From the NCBI GenBank assembly GCA_047633175.1, contig JBLIEQ010000001.1, positions 310,001-374,000 of the forward strand: 64,000 bases of DNA, in the 5' to 3' direction. Origin of the DNA: Motiliproteus sp047633175. Lineage in GTDB: Bacteria; Pseudomonadota; Gammaproteobacteria; Pseudomonadales; Balneatricaceae. The position numbers and the translations under genes are program-made. How positions within the stretch are numbered: the first letter of the stretch is position 1; each line of letters opens with the position of its first letter. Shown here one piece after another: positions 16,201 through 23,903 of the stretch. A model generated the notes under the pieces. That model saw nothing but the letters and a program-made list of their open reading frames with translations, was not told the origin of the DNA and did not search any database.

Positions 16201-17184
16201 TTACTTATTAGAAGCGACTGCCGCTTCGATCAGATCAGCACCGATCTGGTCTTCAAACTGTGCCCATACTGGCTTCATCGCTTCAACCCACAGTTGACGC
16301 TCTGCATCCGTAATAGTCACAACCTCAGAACGCTTTGAATCGATAATCGCCTGGCGATCACTGACGCCTTTCTCGGCAGCAACACCGTTGCCGAAGGCAA
16401 TCGCCTCATCCAGCGCGGCCTTGATCTCAACTTGCAGATCCTTGTCCAGACCCATCCAGAACTCGGCAGAGGTCACGACCAGGTAATCCAGGACACCGTG
16501 GTTAGACTCGGTGATAAACGGCTGAACTTCGAAGAACTTTTTGGAGTAGATGTTAGACCAGGTATTTTCCTGACCATCAATCGCACGGGTCTGTAGCAGG
16601 GTAAATACTTCAGAGAAAGGCTTCTTCAGGGGGACCGCATCGATCGCCTCAAACTGTGCTTGGAGCACATCGGAGGTCATGATACGGAACTTCTTGCCTG
16701 CAGCATCGGCAGGTACGCGCAGTTCTTCGCTGGCGGACAGCTGCTTCATGCCGTTATGCAGGTAACCCAGACCTACCAGGCCTTTTGATTCCAGCGCACC
16801 CAGTAGCTTCTGGCCAGCGGCGCTCGTCTGGAAACGCTCGACCGCATCCATATCCTTAAACAGGAAAGGCAGGTCGAAGATCTGCAGGGATTCGGTGTAC
16901 TTCTGGAACTTGGACAGAGAGGGGGCAGCCATCTGTACATCGCCCAGCAGCATCGCTTCCAACACCTTATTATCACCAAACAGCTGAGAGCTTGGGAAAA
17001 CCTGAACGACAGCCTTGCCGGCTAAACGCTCGGCGACCAGGTCGCGAAACTTGGAGGCCATCTGACCCTTAGGGGTATTTTCGGCGACTACATGGGAGAA
17101 CTTGATCTCGATCGGCGCTGCGGTTGCCACCTGGGCACCGACAGTCAACGCGAGAGTGGCGACTGCTGCTGTAATAAAACGCAT
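16201..17184 (-). CDS. dctP: TRAP transporter solute-binding protein DctP
   Basis: A 327-residue periplasmic receptor of the DctP family that captures C4-dicarboxylates and delivers them to DctQM. It begins with a signal peptide (MRFITAAVATLALTVGAQVA, cleaved near TAA-PIEIKF). The ligand-anchoring arginine region is present (GKKFRIMTSDVL near 160), as is QTRAIDGQENTWSNIYSKKF near 208. The frame is open to an ATG at 17202, but the ATG at 17184 is preferred: AAGGA lies eight bases upstream and the signal peptide then has normal length. The upstream leader holds ATTATTC repeats and a sigma-54 promoter. Confidence 0.92.
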   Translation of the reverse strand: MRFITAAVATLALTVGAQVATAAPIEIKFSHVVAENTPKGQMASKFRDLVAERLAGKAVVQVFPSSQLFGDNKVLEAMLLGDVQMAAPSLSKFQKYTESLQIFDLPFLFKDMDAVERFQTSAAGQKLLGALESKGLVGLGYLHNGMKQLSASEELRVPADAAGKKFRIMTSDVLQAQFEAIDAVPLKKPFSEVFTLLQTRAIDGQENTWSNIYSKKFFEVQPFITESNHGVLDYLVVTSAEFWMGLDKDLQVEIKAALDEAIAFGNGVAAEKGVSDRQAIIDSKRSEVVTITDAERQLWVEAMKPVWAQFEDQIGADLIEAAVASNK

Positions 17185-17194
17185 ACGTTTTTCC

Positions 17195-17224
17195 TTATTC
17201 ATTATTCATTATTCATTATTTTAT
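17195..17224. repeat. ATTATTC tandem repeat in the dctP leader
   Basis: Four-fold ATTCATT/ATTATTC heptamer iteration within the 5' untranslated region of dctP, ending just before its ribosome-binding site. It also creates the spurious upstream ATG codons. Confidence 0.7.
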
Positions 17225-17277
17225 TGTCGTTAGGCCTACCTGATTACGAACACCACGTACGACGCTACAATGGATAA

Positions 17278-17293
17278 TGCACTGACCATGCCA
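17278..17293 (-). promoter_or_regulatory. Sigma-54 promoter of dctP
   Basis: On the minus strand TGGCATGGTCAGTGCA matches the -24/-12 consensus TGGCACG-N4-TTGCA with the invariant GG and GC elements correctly spaced. It lies about 94 bases before the dctP start codon. The neighbouring DctD is a sigma-54 activator, which makes this the expected control point of the dctPQM operon. Confidence 0.8.
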
Positions 17294-17472
17294 ACTATAA
17301 ATAACATATTAATAACAGAGCATTACAAACAGGATCCGGACAAAGGCAGCGCTATTTAACTCCCGCGACCGCAAACAGTCCTGGTTTGGGTGAAAATCCG
17401 CCACCCCGGCAGCTATGATACGGGTGGCTTTCCACCCATGAAGCCCTATACGAAAGTCTCAGGTGCTGAATT

Positions 17473-17490
17473 GTCGGACTAAAGTCCGAC
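17473..17490. repeat. REP1 palindrome
   Basis: GTCGGACTAAAGTCCGAC followed by CTAC, in the 3' gap after dctD. It is the reverse orientation of the REP1 copies at 31311, 48534, 53848 and 54769. Confidence 0.8.
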
Positions 17491-17511
17491 CTACAAAGGG
17501 CCAACCCACAA

Positions 17512-18876
17512 TTATTCTTTAAAATCCTGCTTATCCAGCTGATGCTTGCGCATCTTGTCATACAGCGTCTTACGAGGCAGACCCAGCAGCGTTAGCGCCT
17601 CCTTGATCGCTCCGCCACAGAGCGCCAGGGCTTCTTCAATCAGCAACTTTTCAAACCGCTCTACCTTCTCCGGCAAGCTCAGGCCCGCCGCGCTCTGATC
17701 CAGCTGCGGGATCAATTGATCAAAATCGAAGGTACAGCTTTCGCCCAGTAGCACATAGCGCTCCGCCACATTGCGCAGTTCACGCACATTACCCGGCCAG
17801 TCATAGCTGACCAGGCTATGAACCCGCGCCAGGCTCAGGGCTGGCACCTCGCGCTGAAACTGCGCCGATGCGATCAGGGCAAAATGTTGAAATAACAGCG
17901 GCACATCTTCACTGCGCTCACGCAGCGGGGGGATATCCACCCGCACCACATTAAGCCGGTAGTAGAGGTCCTCTCTGAACACCCCCTGCTGACTGAGTAA
18001 TTTAAGATCGGCCTTGGTGGCGGCAACGATACGCAGATCCAGCGAAATAACCTCGTTAGCACCCAGCCGCTCGATCGTACGTTCCTCCAGCACGCGCAGC
18101 AGTTTTATCTGCAACGACATCGGCATGCTTTCGATCTCATCCAGAAACAGGGTGCCGCCATGTGCATGCTCCAGCTTGCCGATGCGCTGTTTTTTGGCAT
18201 CGGTAAAGGCGCCTTTCTCGTGCCCAAAGAGTTCACTCTCGATCAGAGTTTCCGGCATGCCGCCGCAGTTAATCGCCACAAAGTTATGGTCTTTACGACG
18301 GCTGTTTTCATGAATAAAGCGCGCCACCAGATCTTTACCGGTACCGGTCTCCCCCATCAGCAGTATATCCGCCGGCGTATCGGCAACCTGAGCCAGCAAC
18401 TGCCTCATGCGCTGTATGGGCGGGGCTTTACCTATAATGCGCGGACCAGGGGCACTCTGCGCCAGCAGCTCCTGCCGCAGGTTACGGTTCTCGATAGTAA
18501 GTGCTCGCTTCTCCATGGCGCGTTTGACGACATCCGCAAGCAGATCCGCAGGAAAAGGTTTCTCAATAAAATCATAGGCACCGTCGCGGATCGCATTGAC
18601 CGCCATCGAGATATCCCCGTGACCGGTGATCAGAATAACCGGCAGGTCAGGATCGATCGCCCGTACCCGCGCCATCAGCTCCAGCCCATCCATACCCGGC
18701 ATATTGATATCGGTCACCAGGACCCCGGTCCAGGCATCGCTGATATGATTCAGGGCAGAGGCGGCATTATCCAGCGCGCGCACCTGGTAGCCCGCCAGTT
18801 CCAGGGTCTGGCTGCCGGCAGAGCGTATATGTTTTTCATCATCGATTAGGATAACGGTAGGCAGACTTAAATCCAT
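17512..18876 (-). CDS. dctD: C4-dicarboxylate response regulator DctD (sigma-54 activator)
   Basis: A 454-residue NtrC-family regulator. It has a receiver at about 5–120 (phosphoacceptor Asp in VLVTDINMPGMDG), an AAA+ sigma-54 interaction domain at about 142–370 (Walker A GETGTGKD, LFLDEIESMP) and a Fis-type helix-turn-helix at 410–450 (KEALTLLGLPRKTLYDKM). The sigma-54-contacting GAFTGA loop reads GAFTDA (222–227). The frame runs up to a TTG at 18906, but the ATG at 18876 has GGAAG eight bases upstream and fits other DctD proteins. It lies between dctB and dctP on the same strand, and probably activates dctPQM from the promoter at 17278–17293. Confidence 0.9.
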   Translation of the reverse strand: MDLSLPTVILIDDEKHIRSAGSQTLELAGYQVRALDNAASALNHISDAWTGVLVTDINMPGMDGLELMARVRAIDPDLPVILITGHGDISMAVNAIRDGAYDFIEKPFPADLLADVVKRAMEKRALTIENRNLRQELLAQSAPGPRIIGKAPPIQRMRQLLAQVADTPADILLMGETGTGKDLVARFIHENSRRKDHNFVAINCGGMPETLIESELFGHEKGAFTDAKKQRIGKLEHAHGGTLFLDEIESMPMSLQIKLLRVLEERTIERLGANEVISLDLRIVAATKADLKLLSQQGVFREDLYYRLNVVRVDIPPLRERSEDVPLLFQHFALIASAQFQREVPALSLARVHSLVSYDWPGNVRELRNVAERYVLLGESCTFDFDQLIPQLDQSAAGLSLPEKVERFEKLLIEEALALCGGAIKEALTLLGLPRKTLYDKMRKHQLDKQDFKE

Positions 18877-19872
18877 CAGGCGGGCTTCCAGTTTAAAGAC
18901 AGTCAAACGATGATACCGGATTAACTGGCAAGCCCCAACGTACCCAGGAATAGGAAACAGGAAACAGGGAGCGAATGGCTATGTCCCAGTTAAGTGTTGC
19001 GGCGTTACCTGGGCCTTTTGGTTCTTGATTACCATCAGCTAATGGGTGGCCACTTTCGTACGACAGGATTGCAGGCAGACAACATTCCCCCTTGTTAACC
19101 AATGAAATTCAGCCTGAAAAAGGCCCGCAGGGTCGAGCCATTGGCCGTTGTCAGTTCCCGACAACAACGGCATACCTGCATCCCTGCAGGCAACGGCGAG
19201 ACTGGCAGCTGAGGCAGACCAATCGGCAGGATTGCCGATTTGCACAGCCACAGGCTGCCCGGAGGGCGAGGCACAAGGATGGGTCCATATATGTGCCGAG
19301 TGAATCCGAATCTGTCAGCCTCAGGCTGGATTTCATAGCGCCGCGGCGCGTATCCGCAGGACGGTTAGCAGGGGCGCGCTTTCTTTGTCGCGCACAAACA
19401 AATGAAGCCGCCGGTAGGCGGAACCTCGCTTGATTACAAAGACAATAATTTAGAATTAACTTCTGCAACAACTAACTGCTACATAGCCAAGCGAATACCA
19501 GGCAACCACTGTACACAGCGCCCCCAGGAGAGACAGAGACAGAGACACTCTCTGTGGCGGACAGTGCCTCTGCTTCTCGGCAGCCCGCAAGCACCCTTGA
19601 CCCTTATGCCAGCATGATGACGGCCGAGCCGTTTTGAGTCCGCAGAGGAACGATACTCTCGATCAAAGGTCAAATTTCTAGCTCAGCACGCAACTGAGCA
19701 CCGCTATGTTTAACCACAAACACTTAGACTTCATAGCGATATACTTTGTCTTTGACAAGAACAAGGATACACCTTCAGAAAAGATCAACCCTTCCTTCTT
19801 ATTACGAAGTGTCGCACTTATTATCTGAATCCCCGCAGCCCTCCAGAGGGTGCTGTCCGAAAACAGACTGGC
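18877..19872. other. Gene-free 1-kb gap between dctB and dctD
   Basis: dctB and dctD are usually adjacent or overlapping; here 996 bp separate them. The middle third is copy A of a dispersed element (19113–19425). The remaining stretches (18877–19112 and 19426–19872) contain no open frame with coding character. A short purine tract (GAGAGACAGAGACAGAGAC near 19531) is visible. No promoter for dctD could be assigned. Confidence 0.6.
19113..19425 (-). repeat. Dispersed ~0.3-kb element, copy A
   Basis: On the minus strand it begins GGTTCCGCCTACCGGCGGCT, continues with GCGACAAAGAAAG, CGGATACGCGCC, AGATTCGGATTCACTCGGCA, GGGCAGCCTGTGGCTGTGCA and ends CCTGCGGGCCTTTTTCAGG. All these blocks recur in the same order on the plus strand at 54894–55228. 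No protein-coding pattern or terminal transposon structure was recognised. Confidence 0.75.
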
Positions 19873-22143
19873 CTACTGCGGCTTCGGCACAACCCGCTGC
19901 AAACGCAGATTAAAACAGGCACCCCCAGCCGGATGATTGCTAGCATGCAACTCACCACCCAGACTTTCGACGATCCGTTTGGAGATCGACAACCCCAGAC
20001 CCAGGCCCTCACCGGCAGACTTTGTGGTATAGAAGGGCTCGAACACCTTTCCCTGGGTACCGGGATCGATGCCCGGGCCGTAATCACGAATACTCAGGCA
20101 CACCCCGGAAGCCGTCTGCTGACAATCGATCTCTATCCGCTTGGCGTCGCAACCCTGCATCGCCTGAATCGCGTTGCTGAGCAGGTTGACTATCACCTGT
20201 TCGAGCCGCACCATATCCCCCGTCACCAGAATAGCGTCGATCTGCGGTGCCCAGAGGATCGTAACCTGCTCGCTCTGCAGCCGGCCATACAGAATCGACA
20301 TCGCGCCCTTGCGCACCGCTTTCAGCGCTATAGGTTCCGCCAGTCCGCTGCTCTTGCGTGAGAACACCTTTAACGGGGCGATGATTTTAGCCATCCGCTC
20401 GGTCAGCCCGGCTATCTCCAGCAGATTCTCTTCGGCGCGATCCAGCCGCTGAAGCTGCAGATATTGACGGGCATTGTCGGCATAGGCCCTGATCGCCGTC
20501 ATCGGCTGATTCAACTCATGGTTAATGCCTGCCGCCAACTCACCCAATACCGCCAGTTTGGCCGTCTGAATCAATGCTTCCTGGGTATCATGATGCTGTT
20601 CAATTTCGGTACGCAGCAGCTGGTTGGCACCCGACAGCTCCTGGGTTCGCTCCTGCACGCGCTGCTCCAGAAAATCCCGGGCTTCACGCAGAGACAACTC
20701 ATACTGTTTGCGTTCGGTCATATCGTGAATGGTAACTATAAATTTACGCTCGCCATGGTACCAAACCGCGACCAGGGTCAGCTCTATCGGGAACAGCTCG
20801 CCGTCCTGGCGCATGGCCTGGGCCTCAATCAGCGGGACCTGGACATCGGCGGGCAGATCATCCTGGGGTTCGGTGATAATGCGCCAGCACAGGCCGCGAT
20901 CCGGCGAGGCGATAAGCACACTGAAATAACGGCTGGCGATCTGCGATGCTTCGTAGCCGAACAGGGCCTCTGCGGTGGGGTTAAAGGATTCAATCCGGCC
21001 CTGGGCATCGAGCGTGATCAGCCCCGCCTGAGTATTATCTATAACCGCCCGCACCCGGGCCTCATTCAGCTCCAGTGCCCGGTTGGCATGCTCCTTAAAA
21101 CGACGCCGTTCATGGGTTATTTTCTGCCGCAGCAGAAAAAACAGTCCGAGCAGCACCAGCAGGGTAAGCACCACCGCCGTAAGCACCACCGCATCCCAGA
21201 CCCGCGCCGAGACCTGGGTCAACTTGGCCAGCGCCACCACTCTCAGCTCCGCCTCGGGCAGAGACTGACGCACCAGCAGGTAACGGCTACCGATAATACG
21301 ATCGATGGGACGCTCACCCTGGCCGTCCACCTCCTCGAGCAGGGTGATCAACTCGACATTGGCACTGATCCTCTCCCGCTGTGTAATAGGTAACGACACC
21401 AGAGGCTGGTGAGCATAACGCAGGCTACCGACGATCCGTTTCAGATCAGGACCGGATAACAGCGTCAGAGTCTTAAACTTCCAGGACTCGCGGGTGCTAA
21501 TAAAGATGACGTCATCAATATCGGTAACCAACAGGTCGGTCAGTTCATCATTCCATTGCTCCTCAATATCATTGAGGTCAACCTTGACCACCACCACGCC
21601 AACCACCTTGGCATCACTCAGGATGGGATGGGAGAAATAGTAGCCTCGCTTAAGCGATGTGGTTCCCAGAGCAAAATAGCGCCCCTGGCCGCCACTCAGG
21701 GCTTGCTGGAAATAGGGCCTGTAGTTAAAGTTCTTGCCGACAAAGGAGCTGGGTTTATCCCAGTTACTGGCCGCCAGCGTCTCTCCTGAAGGTGCCATCA
21801 GATAGATATCAGAAGCACCCGTAATACGCCCGACATCCGCCAGGTAGCGATTTAAGCGGTTGCCGATCGCCGCGCTTTCGGGGTTATAGAGCAGTTCTTT
21901 AAACGAGCGATCGGTGGCCAGCAGCGCAGGCAGATTCTGGTATTTTTCCAGTTCACCGTTGAGACTCAGGATATAGCGCGACAGATTCAGTTCCAGTGCA
22001 CGCTGTAAGTTTCCCAGCTCATTATGACGTGTCCAGCTCGCCACCTGCCACAGGGTCAAGGCGAACACCCCCAGCAGCAACAGCACTATCGGCAAGCGAT
22101 AGCGCTTAACTCCCCGTTCAACGGGCCGCATTGGCTGCACCAC
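19873..22143 (-). CDS. dctB: C4-dicarboxylate sensor histidine kinase DctB
   Basis: A 756-residue membrane kinase. A first transmembrane helix (about 17–35) is followed by a periplasmic double-Cache sensor (about 40–310; LMAPSGETLAASNWDKPSSF), a second helix (VVLTAVVLTLLVLLGLFFLL, 318–338), a PAS domain (about 360–490), a coiled coil and the HisKA/HATPase core (His in GINHELNQPMTAIRAYADNA; G2 box GEGLGLGLSI near 705). It should phosphorylate DctD in response to periplasmic C4-dicarboxylates. The frame starts at a GTG at 22143; the ATG at 22131 is an equal alternative, as neither has a strong ribosome site. Cytoplasmic PAS domains are not always present in DctB. Confidence 0.88.
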   Translation of the reverse strand: MVQPMRPVERGVKRYRLPIVLLLLGVFALTLWQVASWTRHNELGNLQRALELNLSRYILSLNGELEKYQNLPALLATDRSFKELLYNPESAAIGNRLNRYLADVGRITGASDIYLMAPSGETLAASNWDKPSSFVGKNFNYRPYFQQALSGGQGRYFALGTTSLKRGYYFSHPILSDAKVVGVVVVKVDLNDIEEQWNDELTDLLVTDIDDVIFISTRESWKFKTLTLLSGPDLKRIVGSLRYAHQPLVSLPITQRERISANVELITLLEEVDGQGERPIDRIIGSRYLLVRQSLPEAELRVVALAKLTQVSARVWDAVVLTAVVLTLLVLLGLFFLLRQKITHERRRFKEHANRALELNEARVRAVIDNTQAGLITLDAQGRIESFNPTAEALFGYEASQIASRYFSVLIASPDRGLCWRIITEPQDDLPADVQVPLIEAQAMRQDGELFPIELTLVAVWYHGERKFIVTIHDMTERKQYELSLREARDFLEQRVQERTQELSGANQLLRTEIEQHHDTQEALIQTAKLAVLGELAAGINHELNQPMTAIRAYADNARQYLQLQRLDRAEENLLEIAGLTERMAKIIAPLKVFSRKSSGLAEPIALKAVRKGAMSILYGRLQSEQVTILWAPQIDAILVTGDMVRLEQVIVNLLSNAIQAMQGCDAKRIEIDCQQTASGVCLSIRDYGPGIDPGTQGKVFEPFYTTKSAGEGLGLGLSISKRIVESLGGELHASNHPAGGACFNLRLQRVVPKPQ

Positions 22144-22191
22144 GACAGCGCTTCAGCAAGCGTCTGCTAACGCCCCTGTTGCTCAAACGTC

Positions 22192-22464
22192 CTATTTCGA
22201 TGGCTCGACGAACCCTTCGGCCTGATCAAATGCCTCGCCACTGAAAAAACCTTCCATCTGTTTGGCCAGATACACCCGTGCCTCAGCATCCATCATATTG
22301 AGATGTTTCTCATTGATCAGCCGGGTCTGATGCTCAAGCCACTCCAGCCATGCCTTTTTTGAAACCGTCTCGAAGATTTCTTTACCCTTGGCACCAGGAT
22401 AGGGCGGACGCTCCAGCCCATCGAGTTGCTGCTGGAATTTTTTACAGAATACTGTGCGGCCCAT
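22192..22464 (-). CDS. yggX: YggX, iron-trafficking / oxidative-stress protein
   Basis: A 90-residue protein of the YggX family, which protects iron–sulfur clusters and is often called Fe(2+)-trafficking protein. The conserved start MGRTVFCKKFQQQLDGLERP contains the family cysteine at position 7, and KKAWLEWLEHQTRLINEKHL is also typical. GAGG precedes the ATG by seven bases. The gene follows mutY as in many gammaproteobacteria, but here a MITE-like element lies between them, so co-transcription is uncertain. Confidence 0.93.
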   Translation of the reverse strand: MGRTVFCKKFQQQLDGLERPPYPGAKGKEIFETVSKKAWLEWLEHQTRLINEKHLNMMDAEARVYLAKQMEGFFSGEAFDQAEGFVEPSK

Positions 22465-22830
22465 AATATAACCTCATTAAAAATTTAGTAACTATTCAGC
22501 ACATGCATCTTCTTGAAACAATCACATAGCGAAAATGACTGTGCTGAACAGTTACGAAGCAGAGTGATTAAAGTGGAGTTATTCACGTGGCAAATTCGCC
22601 CTGAACAAGCATCCACCTCAGTATAAATAGCGACAGCCTACACTAGCAGCCTGTCGGACTAAACACTGCTCTACTGCGGAAAAGCCGACTTTGGTCATTT
22701 TTAGAACTCTTTTTCGTTGCAGAGAACCACTATTCGCCTCAAAAGAGCTCAAAAACTGCCTCAAATCGCTTTTACCTAAATCAAGAGGCCCCTCGCTACG
22801 ACCGGTCAAGCCCGACAGGCTGCTAGACCA
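22465..22830. other. yggX–mutY gap
   Basis: The 366-bp gap consists of about 180 bp of unremarkable AT-rich sequence (22465–22644) followed by MITE-like copy 2. No gene is seen. Confidence 0.5.
22645..22824 (+). mobile_element. MITE-like element, copy 2
   Basis: A 180-bp element with terminal inverted repeats AGCAGCCTGTCGGACTAAAC (left) and AGCAGCCTGTCGGGCTTGAC (right, reverse-complemented). Internal blocks match copy 1 (1118–1296) in inverted orientation. It ends six bases from the mutY stop codon, as copy 1 does next to its neighbour. No coding capacity. Confidence 0.7.
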
Positions 22831-23901
22831 CTAATGAACAGCAACCAGCTGGCCCAGCAACCGCTTGACCGGAGCCGCCAAGCCCAGCTGCGGCGGCTGG
22901 TCAAGGTCGTACCAGCAATCATTGGACTCCTGCACGCCACCCCAGGCACCCCGGGGCTCCCCCAGCGTTACGATAAGGGGGTTAATCTGCAGATGAAAGT
23001 GCGAGAAGGTATGACGAAATTCAGGCAGAGCCTCCCCCGATGGAGCAGCTCCCCAACGAGCCTCCAGAAAGGCCTGTAAAGAAGACTGCGAATCGAACTC
23101 AGGCAGACACCACAGGCCGCCCCATAAACCCGCGGGCGGACGCTGCGTGAGCAATACCCTCCCCTGCTCATCACGTAGAATCAGCATCCAGCACTCTTTA
23201 ACCGGCAGTACCTTACGGGGCTTAGGGGTCGGAAAACGACCCTGGTCACCGATCGCCCACGCCTGGCAACCCTGCTGCAGCGGGCATTGCCCGCACTCAG
23301 GTTTGGTGCGCCGACACAGGGTGGCGCCCAGATCCATGATCGCCTGGGTGTAGTCGGCACAACGCAGCTCCGGCGTGTAATAGTCAGACAGCCGCCATAA
23401 CTGCTGCAGCACCGCGCTCTGCCCTGACCAGCCCTCGACCCGATGAAAGCGTGCCAGTACCCGCTTGACGTTACCATCGAGAATCGACGTCGGGATCCGG
23501 TGAGCGATCGAAAGAATCGCACCGGCGGTCGAGCGCCCGATGCCGGGCAGCGCCTCCAGCGATGCCAAGGTGTCCGGAAACAGCCCCCCATGCTGATCCA
23601 CCACCTGCTGCGCGGCTTTATGCAGATTGCGGCCGCGGGCATAGTAGCCCAACCCCGTCCACAGGTGCAGCACCTGATCTATATCGGCACCGGCCAGCGC
23701 CTCGACGCTGGGGAAGGCGGCGATAAAGCGCTCGAAGTAGGGAATGACTGTCGCCACCTGAGTCTGCTGCAGCATAACTTCGCTCAGCCAGACTCTATAA
23801 GGCGTGATCGACTGCTGCCAGGGCAGCGTCTTGCGCCCATGGCGATCAAACCAAGCCAGCAACCGTTGCTGAAACTGCTCGGGAGTCAAGCCGTCGGGCA
23901 T
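22831..23901 (-). CDS. mutY: Adenine DNA glycosylase MutY
   Basis: A 356-residue base-excision repair glycosylase that removes adenine opposite 8-oxoguanine. The helix-hairpin-helix–GPD region is present (LPGIGRSTAGAILSIAH near 118), as are the LSEVMLQQTQVATVIPYF segment near 40 and the four-cysteine [4Fe-4S] loop (CRRTKPECGQCPLQQGC near 196). A C-terminal NUDIX-like domain (about 230–350; TFSHFHLQ) recognises 8-oxoguanine. The ATG lies two bases after the asmA stop codon, so the genes are coupled. Confidence 0.95.
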   Translation of the reverse strand: MPDGLTPEQFQQRLLAWFDRHGRKTLPWQQSITPYRVWLSEVMLQQTQVATVIPYFERFIAAFPSVEALAGADIDQVLHLWTGLGYYARGRNLHKAAQQVVDQHGGLFPDTLASLEALPGIGRSTAGAILSIAHRIPTSILDGNVKRVLARFHRVEGWSGQSAVLQQLWRLSDYYTPELRCADYTQAIMDLGATLCRRTKPECGQCPLQQGCQAWAIGDQGRFPTPKPRKVLPVKECWMLILRDEQGRVLLTQRPPAGLWGGLWCLPEFDSQSSLQAFLEARWGAAPSGEALPEFRHTFSHFHLQINPLIVTLGEPRGAWGGVQESNDCWYDLDQPPQLGLAAPVKRLLGQLVAVH

Positions 23902-23903
23902 GA

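Noticed and set aside
19151..19471. 106-codon frame in dispersed element copy A
   Set aside because: The corresponding frame is not maintained in copy B, so it is not evidence of a gene.
20464..21393. 309-codon open frame opposite dctB
   Set aside because: It is the antisense shadow of a well-supported kinase gene.
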